From Acetobacteraceae bacterium (GTDB lineage: Bacteria; Pseudomonadota; Alphaproteobacteria; Acetobacterales; Acetobacteraceae), in assembly GCA_027451405.1 (NCBI GenBank), contig DAIDJM010000050.1, positions 1 to 47,121 of the forward strand: a DNA stretch of 47,121 nt, read 5' to 3'. Under the pieces are notes generated by a model. The model was not told where the DNA came from and made no database searches. It saw only the letters and a program-made list of their open reading frames with translations. Shown piece by piece: positions 29,864 through 39,419 of the stretch (the first letter of the stretch is position 1; every line of letters starts with the position of its first letter). Position numbers and translations under genes: made by a program.

Positions 29864-31453
29864 ATGCAAGCCCGCCCGGCCCGGGATTGCCTGACCGGAT
29901 TCGAGACCCTGCTGCCGGCCTGCGGCGTCACGCTGCCCAACCCGCTGATCCACGCCAATGCCGGAGCGCTCGGCCACGATGCCTACCGGCGCTACCTGTT
30001 CTGGCTGAACGCCGCCCGCGACGTGCACCAGCCCGCGGTCCAGCTCGGCCGCTACGGCCGTCATACCTATCTCGACGGCAGTGGGCTGCACCGGATTTTC
30101 ACCGACGGCGAACTCGTCGCCGATCATCTCGCGCACCGGGACGAGGATCTGGCCGCCGCCGCCCACCATCGGCCCGACCAATCGGCTCCCGGCGCGCTCG
30201 AGGTGGCAGCCCCCTGCCTGTTCGCCTGTCATGCCGGCGTGAATGTCTGGAGCCACTGGCTGATCGACACGCTGCCGCGCATCCTGCTCGCCGAGGCCGC
30301 CTTTCCCGGCCGTTTCACCTATGCGGTTCCCGCGCCGCTGGCCGACCCCGCCTCGCCGCGCTTCCTCGCCCGGTCTGTGCAGGCGAGCCTCGAGGTCTAT
30401 GGCATTGCGCCTCATCGACTGTTACGCCTGCAACCCGGCCTTACCTACCGGTTTGATGCGCTTTTCGACATCACCGGCCTCGCCGCCGACGGCTTCCATC
30501 CGGGTGCCGTCGCTGCCCTCCGCCGGGCGATTCCGCCGCCGCGCGACCCGCCGCGCCTGCTCGCCGCCATGCGCGGCCCGGGCGACATCCGCCCCATCAT
30601 GAACCACCCGCGACTGATCGACCTACTGCGGGCCCACGGCGCCAGCTTCCAGGATCCTGGCGCCACGCCGTTCGCGGAGAAACTCGCCGCCTTCGCCCAT
30701 GCCGACATCATCGTCGGTGACCTCGGCAGCAATTTTGCGACCACGATCTTCGCCAAGCCAGGTGCCGCGATCGTCAGCCTCGCGCCCTCGTTATGGATCG
30801 ACAACTACTTCACGCAGTTCTACCAGCGTCTCGACATCTACCACGCCGATGTGCGTGGCCTACCCTTTCCCCGCCCCGGCGACGCTGCCGGCCACCACCC
30901 GCACGCGGTGCATCCCGACCATCTCGCTGCCGCCCTCGATGCCGCCGCGCGCGCGCGCGCCAGCCCGCCCGGCAACGGTCCGTTCCTGGTGGACGGCCGT
31001 CCGATCGCCCGGCGCCTGGGCCCGGTCCTGTTCCGCGTCGACTACGGCGAAGGCGGCAACGCCGAGCGTTACCGCACCGGCACTTTCTCGGCCCCCGAAG
31101 GCCACCGCACCTGGTCGCTCGGCCCTGCCTCGGGCCTCCGACTCCCCTTGGTGCCGGACGGCGATTTCTGGATCGAATTGAAAGGCGTGGGCTTCATCGC
31201 CCAGCCGAAACTACCCTGGCGCCCGCTCGCGATCGCCGTGAACGGCACCGAAATCGCCGGTTTCGACACCGACGAGATCACCCACCTGCACGCCCACGTG
31301 CCGCGCGAACGCCTCGCCGGCGCGCGGCACCTCGACATCGAGTTCCGCCACCCGGTCTGCCCGTCGCCGCAATCGCTCGGCGCCTCCGGCGACACCCGCC
31401 CGCTCGGCTTCATGTTCGAGCAGGTCGCGATCCGGGCCCGCGCGCCGGACTGA
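29864..31453 (+). CDS. Glycosyltransferase family 61-like protein
   Basis: This 529-residue protein carries a GT61 (DUF563) domain between about residues 115 and 345: FACHAGVNVWSHWLIDTLPR, then LLAAMRGPGDIRPIMNHPRL, then AFAHADIIVGDLGSNFATTI followed by FAKPGAAIVSLAP, with the usual final IDNYFTQF segment. A C-terminal beta-rich region (about 380-529: VLFRVDYGEGGNAERYRTG, then RLPLVPDGDFWIELKGVGFI) may be a carbohydrate-binding or jellyroll module and is outside the standard domain. No signal peptide or membrane helix is seen. It probably forms an operon with the phosphatase 13 bp upstream. Donor and acceptor sugars are unknown. Confidence 0.8.
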   Translation: MQARPARDCLTGFETLLPACGVTLPNPLIHANAGALGHDAYRRYLFWLNAARDVHQPAVQLGRYGRHTYLDGSGLHRIFTDGELVADHLAHRDEDLAAAAHHRPDQSAPGALEVAAPCLFACHAGVNVWSHWLIDTLPRILLAEAAFPGRFTYAVPAPLADPASPRFLARSVQASLEVYGIAPHRLLRLQPGLTYRFDALFDITGLAADGFHPGAVAALRRAIPPPRDPPRLLAAMRGPGDIRPIMNHPRLIDLLRAHGASFQDPGATPFAEKLAAFAHADIIVGDLGSNFATTIFAKPGAAIVSLAPSLWIDNYFTQFYQRLDIYHADVRGLPFPRPGDAAGHHPHAVHPDHLAAALDAAARARASPPGNGPFLVDGRPIARRLGPVLFRVDYGEGGNAERYRTGTFSAPEGHRTWSLGPASGLRLPLVPDGDFWIELKGVGFIAQPKLPWRPLAIAVNGTEIAGFDTDEITHLHAHVPRERLAGARHLDIEFRHPVCPSPQSLGASGDTRPLGFMFEQVAIRARAPD

Positions 31454-31474
31454 CCGGCGCCCGGGCCCGCCCGC

Positions 31475-31900
31475 TCATTTCGAGAGCTGACCGCGCAGCG
31501 CGCCCGCCGGGTGCGCCGCCGTATGCACGTTCACATACATTTTGCCCGCCTCGAGATCGGACAGTTCCGAGGCCGTCAGCGTGGCGCTTCCGGTGATCGG
31601 GCTCGTCGGATCCTTGCCGCCGAGCACGATCTCCACGCCGCCATTCTGATCGGGCGCCGCCGGCCCATGGATATGCGCCATGGTCGCCGGCCCGCTCAGG
31701 CCGCTGAACGTCACGTTGTAAGCCGCCTGCCGCGTCGTCGTGTCGACGGTCACGGTCGCTTCGCCCTTACCGTTATCCGAGACCGGCGGCACCTCGCTCG
31801 CCGGCGACAGCGTCGCATGAAACGTCTCGGTCGCGGCCCACGCCGCCCCTGCACCCAGGAACGCCGCCGCAACCCCCGCCATCGCCACCACTCGCACCAT
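31475..31900 (-). CDS. Secreted CHRD-domain protein
   Basis: This 141-residue protein begins at an ATG preceded by AGGAGGCGCTT; a longer reading of 39 more residues is not supported. The signal peptide is VRVVAMAGVAAAFLGAGAAW with cleavage after WAA. The rest is one CHRD domain (a fold first seen in chordin): TFHATLSPASEVPPVSDNGK at the start, the metal-like AHIHGPAAPDQNG in the middle and YVNVHTAAHPAGALRGQL at the end, the diagnostic C-terminal block. Bacterial CHRD proteins are exported; their role is not established. It converges on the GT61 gene, with 21 bp between stops, and is divergent from the lysozyme gene. Confidence 0.9.
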   Translation of the reverse strand: MVRVVAMAGVAAAFLGAGAAWAATETFHATLSPASEVPPVSDNGKGEATVTVDTTTRQAAYNVTFSGLSGPATMAHIHGPAAPDQNGGVEIVLGGKDPTSPITGSATLTASELSDLEAGKMYVNVHTAAHPAGALRGQLSK

Positions 31901-32040
31901 AAGCGCCTCCTGCCCTCTCGGCCTGAACCCCCGCGGCGCGGACCATAACCGCCCCACGCCGCTCGCGACCAGTCCCGAAGACTTGCGCCGCCAGGGCTTG
32001 TGAGGCTTAATGTTCATGTTGTGTTCACGGAGAACCGCCC

Positions 32041-32508
32041 ATGTCCGACACCGCGACCGACAGTGAAGAGCGTGCCTTCCGGCAGCTCATGGAATGGCGG
32101 GAAGGCTGCCGCCACACGGTCTATCTCGACACGCGCGGCCTACCCACCGTGGGCATCGGCCACCTCGTTCAACCCGAGGACAACCTTTCGGTCGGCGACA
32201 GGATCAGCGACGACCAGGTGAACCGTTTCTTCGCTGCCGACAGCGCCGCCGCCCTCGATGCGGCTTGCCGCCAAGCCGAGCAAGCCGGCATCACCTGTCC
32301 CGATTTCATCCCCTGTCTCGCTTCGGTGAATTTCCAGCTCGGGACCGGCTGGACCCAAGAATTCCCCCACACCTGGGCCGCCATCATGGCCGGCGACTAC
32401 GGCACCGCGGCCTCGATGCTCGACGGCACATTGTGGCAAAAGCAGACACCCGTCAGGGTCGCCGACTTCCAGCAAGCCCTCCGCCAACTCTCCACGAAAG
32501 CCTCATGA
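32041..32508 (+). CDS. T4-type lysozyme (glycoside hydrolase family 24)
   Basis: This 155-residue protein has the GH24 catalytic triad with T4-lysozyme spacing: Glu21 (WREGCRHTVYLD), Asp30 and Thr36 (RGLPTVGIGH). The rest (LDAACRQAEQAGITCPDFIP, then FQLGTGWTQEFPHTWAAIMA) fits the helical lobe. It would cleave the MurNAc-GlcNAc bond of peptidoglycan. It has no signal peptide, as in phage enzymes that rely on a holin, and no holin gene is visible nearby. The next gene overlaps by 4 bp (ATGA) and encodes an exported protein. It may be a domesticated phage lysozyme. Possible weak promoter elements (TTGCGC, then CTTAAT) lie about 35 bp upstream. Confidence 0.9.
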   Translation: MSDTATDSEERAFRQLMEWREGCRHTVYLDTRGLPTVGIGHLVQPEDNLSVGDRISDDQVNRFFAADSAAALDAACRQAEQAGITCPDFIPCLASVNFQLGTGWTQEFPHTWAAIMAGDYGTAASMLDGTLWQKQTPVRVADFQQALRQLSTKAS

Positions 32509-32930
32509 CACGCTGGTGCCTCCTCCTCCTTCTCCCGCTGCTGGCCGCCGCCGCCCCTGACGGCGTGTATTGCACGCCGTCCGGAACGAGCGGCGCCATC
32601 AACGCCCTGGCGGTGGCCCCCGCCGCCCGGGGCGCGCTGCGGTTCCGGCTCTCCCTATGGTCCGTGCGCGGCCGCAATCTCACGCTTTCCGGCACCGCAT
32701 CGCCCACGCCCAAAGGCTGGGCCTACAAATCCGGCCCGGACTGCCGGCTGGAAATCCTCAGCACCGGCGGCGCCGTGCGCATCGCCCCGATCGCCGGCGC
32801 CGATTGCCGCAACACCGGCGGCTACGGCACGCGCGTGCCGCTCGTGCGGTTTCCGGAGGCGAGCCGGCAAGGCGGCGTGGGGGAGGCGCTTCGGGACCCG
32901 GAGGCGTTTCAGCGCGTTTGTACGGAGTAA
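32505..32930 (+). CDS. Secreted cysteine-containing protein coupled to the lysozyme gene
   Basis: This 141-residue protein starts at the ATG of an ATGA overlap with the lysozyme stop. The signal peptide is TRWCLLLLLPLLAAAAPD. The mature part has four cysteines (GVYCTPSG, GPDCRLEI, GADCRNTG, QRVCTE), which could form two disulfides, and a beta-rich pattern (FRLSLWSVRGRNLTLSGTAS). The family is not recognised. A small exported disulfide protein translated together with a lysozyme is suggestive of a periplasmic lysozyme inhibitor or partner, but this is speculation. GC-rich codon use matches its neighbours. Confidence 0.75.
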   Translation: MTRWCLLLLLPLLAAAAPDGVYCTPSGTSGAINALAVAPAARGALRFRLSLWSVRGRNLTLSGTASPTPKGWAYKSGPDCRLEILSTGGAVRIAPIAGADCRNTGGYGTRVPLVRFPEASRQGGVGEALRDPEAFQRVCTE

Positions 32931-33001
32931 GAATGTTCTTCTTTTGACGAAAAGAACCAAAAAACACTGACCTTGAGAGCAAGGCTGTTTGGACCGCACG
33001 G

Positions 33002-33047
33002 GCAAAAAGAGAAAGTCTTTTTGCTTCCTTTTCTTCAGAAAAAGAAG
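33002..33047. terminator. Two AT-rich hairpins between convergent genes
   Basis: GCAAAAAGA-GAAAG-TCTTTTTGC is followed at once by CTTCCTTTTCTTCAGAAAAAGAAG, and an earlier TTCTTTTGACGAAAAGAA lies near 32942. These stems, with their A and T tracts, can end transcription from the secreted-protein gene and from recJ. Similar AT-rich hairpin strings are frequent between genes in Acetobacteraceae, as far as I recall. Confidence 0.65.
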
Positions 33048-33055
33048 ACCTTTCC

Positions 33056-34837
33056 CTACGCCGTCGCCGCATCGATGACGCAGAAACTCACGCTTTCCAC
33101 GCCGTTCCAGCTTTCCGCGCGCAGATGCCCCGCCAGATGCAGCCGGCCGCTTGTCCGGTCGATGAGCGTCGCCCCAAGTCGCGTGTCACCTGCGCGGAAA
33201 GCGAGGCACCGCAGCCGGCCGCCCCCCTCTCCCTCCACGAAGGCCCGCACGGTGAGCCCGTCATTGCCGATCCGCTCGGCCCGCGCCACGCGCACCGACG
33301 GCACCATCAGCACCGGCTCCTCATTGCCGTTCCCGAACGGCGCCAGCCGCTGCAATTGTTGCGCCACCGCCAGCGTCGCCCCAGGCGCCGCGAGCGTTCC
33401 CTCGATCGCGATCGGCGCGACCTCCGGCAGCGCATTCGCTGCCGCCAGCCTGTCGCAGAGGAAATCGTGGAACGCCGCCTCTGCCTCCGGCGCGTAGGCG
33501 AAGCCCGCGGCCATCGCGTGGCCGCCGCCCGAGGCGAGCAACCCCGCCTCGCGCGCGGCGATCACCGCCGACCCAAGATCGAGCCCCGGCACCGACCGGC
33601 CAGACCCTTTCACCACACCCTCCGCCCCGCCACCGACGCAGGCCGGCCGGTTGAACCGCTCCCGCAACCGCCCCGCGACGATGCCGACCACGCCCGGGTG
33701 CCACCCTTCCGCGCTCACCAGCAGCACCGCCCGCCCCGCCGCGCGCTGCGCCTCCGCTGCCTCGACCGCCGCCGCGAGCACATGCGCCTCGACATGCTGG
33801 CGCTGCCGGTTCGCCGCATCGAGCCGCTCCGCGAGCAGCCGCGCCTCGAGCGGATCCTCTTCGAGCAGCAGCCGCAAGCCGAGATCGGCCTCGCTGATGC
33901 GCCCGCCCGCATTGATGCGCGGCCCCAACGCGAACCCACAAGTCACCGCGCTCGGCCGCGTCTTGGTGCCCGCCACATCGAGCAGCGCCGCGAGCCCCGG
34001 CCGCCGCCGCGCCGCGATATGCCGCAACCCCGCCGCGACGAATGCCCGGTTGAGCCCGGCAAGCGGCATCACGTCGCAGATGGTCGCCAACGCCACGAGA
34101 TCGAGCAGATCCATCAGCGCGGGCTCCGCCCGGTCCGCAAAAAACCCGCTCCGCCGCAACGCCCGCGCGACCGCGACCGCGCTCAGGAACGCCAGCGCCG
34201 CGGCGCAGAGATGCGGCATGCCGCTCGCGCAATCCGGCCGGCTCGGATTGACCGTCGCCAGCACCGGCGGCAGCCCGCCTTCGGCCTTGTGATGGTCAAG
34301 CACCACCACGTCCGCCCGCCCCGCGCAGCCGGCCAGTACCGCGCCTGCCGCAGTTCCGCAATCGACACAAACAATCAGGGTCGCGCCGCGGGCGATCAGC
34401 CCGTCGAGCGCCGGCCCGTTCGGCCCGTATCCCTCGCGCAACCGGTCCGGCACATGGGTCAGCACCGGACAGCCGAGCGCTCGCAGAAAGCGCGCCATCA
34501 GCGCGGTCGCGCAGGCGCCATCCACGTCGTAATCGCCGAAAATCCCCACCGTCTCGCCAGAGCGCGCCGCGTGCGCGATGCGCTCCGCAGCTTCATCCAT
34601 ATCGGCAAACACGGAAGGATCGGGCAGCAGCGCCCGCAGCGTCGGGCCGAGGAAATGCACGGCCTGCTCGGCGCCGAGTCCGCGCCCCGCGAGAATCCGC
34701 CCGACGATTTCCGGAACATCGAGCCGCTGCGCGAGCCAGAGTCCCAGCCGCTCTTCGCCGCCGCGCCACACCCACGCGCGGCCGAGTACACTCTCGGACA
34801 CGAGTGGCGGCGGCGCCGCGACGATCCCCCCATCCAT
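33056..34837 (-). CDS. recJ: Single-stranded-DNA-specific exonuclease RecJ
   Basis: This 593-residue 5'-3' exonuclease is for recombination and mismatch/base-excision repair. DHH-superfamily motifs are present: VGIFGDYDVDGACATALMAR (motif I), LIVCVDCG (motif II), VVVLDHHKAEGGLPP (motif III, the DHH) and a later DLVALATICDVMPLAG. The DHHA1 domain ends in SGGGHAMAAGFAYAPE. An OB-like domain follows to the end. It lies 43 bp after glpX on the same strand, and the pair hom-glpX-recJ recurs in alphaproteobacteria. Confidence 0.96.
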   Translation of the reverse strand: MDGGIVAAPPPLVSESVLGRAWVWRGGEERLGLWLAQRLDVPEIVGRILAGRGLGAEQAVHFLGPTLRALLPDPSVFADMDEAAERIAHAARSGETVGIFGDYDVDGACATALMARFLRALGCPVLTHVPDRLREGYGPNGPALDGLIARGATLIVCVDCGTAAGAVLAGCAGRADVVVLDHHKAEGGLPPVLATVNPSRPDCASGMPHLCAAALAFLSAVAVARALRRSGFFADRAEPALMDLLDLVALATICDVMPLAGLNRAFVAAGLRHIAARRRPGLAALLDVAGTKTRPSAVTCGFALGPRINAGGRISEADLGLRLLLEEDPLEARLLAERLDAANRQRQHVEAHVLAAAVEAAEAQRAAGRAVLLVSAEGWHPGVVGIVAGRLRERFNRPACVGGGAEGVVKGSGRSVPGLDLGSAVIAAREAGLLASGGGHAMAAGFAYAPEAEAAFHDFLCDRLAAANALPEVAPIAIEGTLAAPGATLAVAQQLQRLAPFGNGNEEPVLMVPSVRVARAERIGNDGLTVRAFVEGEGGGRLRCLAFRAGDTRLGATLIDRTSGRLHLAGHLRAESWNGVESVSFCVIDAATA

Positions 34838-34880
34838 GCAGTCTAGCGGCGCGCCTTCGCGCGCCGCCGCCGCACCGCGC

Positions 34881-35858
<978 letters not shown>

Positions 35859-35872
35859 TGGGTCCCCCTTTT

Positions 35873-37213
35873 TTAGGCAAATTCGATACGAATCAAGGAT
35901 GGCCGCTCGAGCACGCTCTCGAGCCGCTCGATCGCGACAAGCGCCGCGCGCATCTGCGCCTCGCGCGTCTCATGTGTCACCAGCACCACCGGCACCGCGT
36001 CGCCCGGCGCCCGCCCATGCTGCAGCATGCTCGCGAGCGAAACGCCCGAATCGCGCAGCGCACCGGCGACGTCGGCGATCACGCCCGGCCGGTCGAGCAC
36101 CATGAGCCGCAGATAATAGGTGCCGACATAATCCGTCATCGGAACGGACGGCACGGCGGAGAGCGCGCTCGCCGACGCACCCCAGACCGGCACGTGCCGC
36201 CCTCGCGCAAGATCGATCAGATCGGCCACCACCGCGGACGCGGTTGGCCCCGCCCCCGCACCGCGCCCTTCAAACATCACACGCCCGACGAAATCGCCCT
36301 CCGCCACCACCGCGTTGTTCACGCCGTCAACCCGCGCGAGCGATGCATGTTCCGGCACCAGGCAGGGATGCACGCGGCTTTCGATACCCGCCGCGCTCCG
36401 ATGCGCGATGCCGAGCAGCTTCACGCGATAGCCAAGCTCGCGCGCGAACGCGATATCGAGCGCGCTCACATGGCGAATGCCCTCGACATGCACGTCGGCG
36501 AACCGCACCGGCCGCCCGAACGCCAGTGCCGCCAGGATCGCAAGCTTATGGGCCGCATCGATGCCGTCGATGTCGAAACTGGGATCGGCCTCGGCATAAC
36601 CCAGCCGCTGCGCCTCCGAGAGCACTTCGCCGAACTCGCGTCCGCGCTCGTGCATGGCCGTAAGAATATAGTTGCAGGTTCCGTTCAGAATGCCGGCGAC
36701 CCGCCGGATTCGGTTGGCGGCCAACCCCTCGCGCAGCGCCTTGATCACCGGAATGCCGCCCGCCACCGCCGCCTCGAACGCGATCGGCGCGCCATATCGC
36801 TCCGCCGTCTCGGCGATCGCCGCCCCGTGCTGCGCGAGCAGCGCCTTGTTGGCAGTCACCACCGCGCGCCCGCCCTCGAGCGACCGCATCACGAGCGAAA
36901 ACGCCGGATCGCCAGCCCCGCCAATCAGTTCCACAACCGCATCGACATCGCGATCCTCGGCCAACGCCCCGGCATTCTCGTGCCAGCGAACGCCTTCGAG
37001 CGAGACCCCCCGGTCCCGGGTCCGATCCCGCGCGGAGACCGCGGCAATTTCGATCCGCCGCCCGGCCCGCGCGGCGATCAGCGCCGCATTGTCCCGGAGA
37101 AGCCGCAACACGCCGCCGCCCACCGTGCCGAGACCCGCGATCCCGATCCGCAACGGCGCCGTAGGAGCCGCCGCCATCCCGGCGGCGGTCGCCTTCACCT
37201 CCGTGTCGTTCAC
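35873..37213 (-). CDS. hom: Homoserine dehydrogenase
   Basis: This 446-residue enzyme reduces aspartate semialdehyde to homoserine for threonine and methionine. The NAD(P)-binding motif GLGTVGGGVL is near the N-terminus. The central catalytic part includes VAGILNGTCNYILTAM, LGYAEADPSFDIDGIDAAHK and FEGRGAGAGPTASAVVADLI. A C-terminal ACT domain (YYLRLMVLDRPGVIADVAGA) implies feedback control, usually by threonine. The start overlaps the aminotransferase stop by 4 bp (ATGA). Confidence 0.96.
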   Translation of the reverse strand: MNDTEVKATAAGMAAAPTAPLRIGIAGLGTVGGGVLRLLRDNAALIAARAGRRIEIAAVSARDRTRDRGVSLEGVRWHENAGALAEDRDVDAVVELIGGAGDPAFSLVMRSLEGGRAVVTANKALLAQHGAAIAETAERYGAPIAFEAAVAGGIPVIKALREGLAANRIRRVAGILNGTCNYILTAMHERGREFGEVLSEAQRLGYAEADPSFDIDGIDAAHKLAILAALAFGRPVRFADVHVEGIRHVSALDIAFARELGYRVKLLGIAHRSAAGIESRVHPCLVPEHASLARVDGVNNAVVAEGDFVGRVMFEGRGAGAGPTASAVVADLIDLARGRHVPVWGASASALSAVPSVPMTDYVGTYYLRLMVLDRPGVIADVAGALRDSGVSLASMLQHGRAPGDAVPVVLVTHETREAQMRAALVAIERLESVLERPSLIRIEFA

Positions 37214-38421
37214 GATGCGATCCCGAGCGGCGTGCCCGCATTCGACGGCGTGCCCAAGAACCCGCGGATATTACGGATCGCCTGACGCAGCCGCTGCGTG
37301 TTCTCGACGAGCCCGATCCGCACATGCGTATCGCCATGCTCGCCAAAGCCCAATCCCGGCGCCACCGCCACCTGCGCGCGCTCGAGCAGCAATTTCGAGA
37401 ATTCGACGGACCCAAGATGGGCATACCGTTCGGGGATCGGCGCCCAGGCGAACATGCTGCCCTGCGGCGCCGGCACATCCCAGCCGGCGCTGGCCAGCCC
37501 CCGCACCAGCACATCGCGCCGTTCGCGATAGAGCGCGCGAATCTGCGCCACGCAATCCTGCGGCCCGTTCAGCGCCGCGACCGACGCCACCTGGATCGGC
37601 GTGAACGCGCCGTAATCGAGATAGGATTTCACCCGCGCGAGCGCCGCAACCAGCTTGCGGTTGCCCGCCGCGAACCCGATGCGCCAGCCCGGCATGTTGT
37701 AGGTCTTCGACATCGAGGTGAACTCGATCGCGATCTCCCGCGCCCCCGGCACCTGCAGGATGGATGGTGGCGGCGTCTCACAGAAATAAATCTCGGCGTA
37801 GGCGAGATCGGACAGCACCCATAATTCGTGCCGCCGCGCGAACGCCACCACCTCGCGATAGAAATCGAGGTCGGCGACCCAGGCGGTCGGATTGCTCGGA
37901 AAATTCACGATCAGCGCGCTCGGCGTCGGCACCGAGTGCCGCACCGCCCGGTCGAGCGCCGCCAGCATCGCCTCGCCCGGCTCCGCCGGAATGCTGCGCA
38001 CCGCCGCACCCGCGATGATGAACCCAAACTGATGGATCGGATAGGACGGGTTCGGCACCAGAATGGTATCGCCCGGGCTGGTGATGGCGGACGCGAGATT
38101 CGCGAGCCCCTCCTTCGAGCCGAGCGTCGCGATCACTTCCGTCTCGGGATCGAGCTCGACCCCGAACCGACGCGCATAATACCCGGCGAGCGCGCGCCTG
38201 AGCCCGGGAATGCCCCGGCTCGTCGAATAGCGATGCGTGCGCGGATCGGCGACCGTCTCGACCAGCTTCGCCACGATATGCGGCGGCGTCGGACTGTCCG
38301 GATTGCCCATGCCGAGATCGATGATGTCGGCCCCCGCCGCACGCGCCCGCGCCTTCGCTGCATTGACCTCCGCGAACACGTAAGGCGGCAGCCGCCTGAT
38401 TCGGTGAAACTCTGTTTCCAT
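37210..38421 (-). CDS. LL-diaminopimelate/alanine-type class I aminotransferase
   Basis: This 403-residue PLP enzyme of fold type I begins ETEFHRIRRLPPYVFAEVNA; I use the ATG at 38421, because the longer reading runs through the neighbouring gene's end. PLP-binding residues are visible: LGSKEGLANLASAI, IVNFPSNPTAWVADL (Asn), VLSDLAYAEIYF (Asp and Tyr), the Schiff-base Lys in FTSMSKTYNMPGWRIGFAAG, and the substrate Arg in HVRIGLVEN. It resembles enzymes annotated as LL-diaminopimelate aminotransferase or as AlaC in alphaproteobacteria. Position before hom points to the aspartate-derived amino-acid pathway, but substrate assignment from sequence alone is uncertain. Confidence 0.88.
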   Translation of the reverse strand: METEFHRIRRLPPYVFAEVNAAKARARAAGADIIDLGMGNPDSPTPPHIVAKLVETVADPRTHRYSTSRGIPGLRRALAGYYARRFGVELDPETEVIATLGSKEGLANLASAITSPGDTILVPNPSYPIHQFGFIIAGAAVRSIPAEPGEAMLAALDRAVRHSVPTPSALIVNFPSNPTAWVADLDFYREVVAFARRHELWVLSDLAYAEIYFCETPPPSILQVPGAREIAIEFTSMSKTYNMPGWRIGFAAGNRKLVAALARVKSYLDYGAFTPIQVASVAALNGPQDCVAQIRALYRERRDVLVRGLASAGWDVPAPQGSMFAWAPIPERYAHLGSVEFSKLLLERAQVAVAPGLGFGEHGDTHVRIGLVENTQRLRQAIRNIRGFLGTPSNAGTPLGIAS

Positions 38422-38428
38422 GTCACAA

Positions 38429-39349
38429 CTACTCGTATTGCACGGTGGCGCCGACGCCGACCGAGGCCGCGCCCACCCGGATGGCACTCGCCGGCACATG
38501 CATCGCAGCGAGCGCCGCCGCGACGGATTTCGCCCGCGCGAGCCCGAGCGTCAGCGCCGCCGCCTGGCCCTCCGGCGTGTCCGATTGCTCGTCACCGTGG
38601 CCGATCACCAGGATCGTCTTCTTGCCCCGCCGCGCCACCACGTCGTGCAGCGCCTCGTTCTGCGAGGCCGCCATCTGCGCAACTCCGGGTGCGAACAAGA
38701 CCCGAGTCCCCGCCGGTCCCGGCAAAGGCCGAATCGGCGGCGGCGGGGTCGGCAGCGGCTCGGCCGGCACGCCTTCGAAACTCGCCGGCGGCGGTGGCGC
38801 CTCCGCGAGCGCCGGCAGGCCCGACGCGTTGAGCGGCGCTCCCGCAAGCAACACGGTGCCACGCACCGACTCCGCATCCGGTGGCGCCACCGCGCCCGCC
38901 GGAGAGGGTGGCGCGGTTTCGGCCGCCGGAAGCGTCGCATTCGCGGTCGCCTCCGAGCCGCTCGCGCCGGCCGGCGGCGGGTGGGCAGGCGGCGGCGGCG
39001 GCTTCGGCGTCGCCGGCACCACAATCGGATTGCGCGCCGCGATCTGCCGGGTCCGGTCCCGCTCGGCGATCAGCGCCGCCTCGACCGCCTGCCGGTAGGC
39101 CGGATCGGGCAGCATCGGCCGCTTCGGCACAGTGTAGATCTTCGGATACGGCAAGTCGGCCCCCGGCGGCGGCGGCCGCCGCTCGGCGATCACGCCCCCC
39201 TCGAGATCGTGCCACCAGGTCACCGGCGTCCCGACCGGGCTCGGCCCGCATCCCGCCAGCGACAGCATCGCGAAACCCAGAGCCGCGCCCACGGCGGGTT
39301 GAAGCCGATTTTTGCCCTGCCTAGTCTCAATGCCGCGAAGAAATTCCAA
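38429..39349 (-). CDS. Lipoprotein with OmpA-like C-terminal domain
   Basis: This protein of about 306 residues has a lipobox (FAMLSLAGCGPSP), so it should be lipid-anchored after cleavage before Cys. The start is uncertain: TTG at 39349 (EFLRGIETRQGKNRLQ) gives a positively charged n-region, GTG at 39292 a very short one. The middle is proline-rich (PPPPPAHPPP), likely a periplasmic spacer. The end has an OmpA/MotB-type peptidoglycan-binding fold (TILVIGHGDEQSDTPEG, then LTLGLARAKSVAAALAAMHV). It is 7 bp before the aminotransferase gene and divergent from phaC. It could tether outer membrane to wall; no further role is seen. Confidence 0.8.
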   Translation of the reverse strand: MEFLRGIETRQGKNRLQPAVGAALGFAMLSLAGCGPSPVGTPVTWWHDLEGGVIAERRPPPPGADLPYPKIYTVPKRPMLPDPAYRQAVEAALIAERDRTRQIAARNPIVVPATPKPPPPPAHPPPAGASGSEATANATLPAAETAPPSPAGAVAPPDAESVRGTVLLAGAPLNASGLPALAEAPPPPASFEGVPAEPLPTPPPPIRPLPGPAGTRVLFAPGVAQMAASQNEALHDVVARRGKKTILVIGHGDEQSDTPEGQAAALTLGLARAKSVAAALAAMHVPASAIRVGAASVGVGATVQYE

Positions 39350-39419
39350 CCGCCCGCCCCGCTCGCTCGCAGACGCATCTAGCCGGTGGCGGCCACGGCG
39401 GAAAGGATCGTCCTGGACC

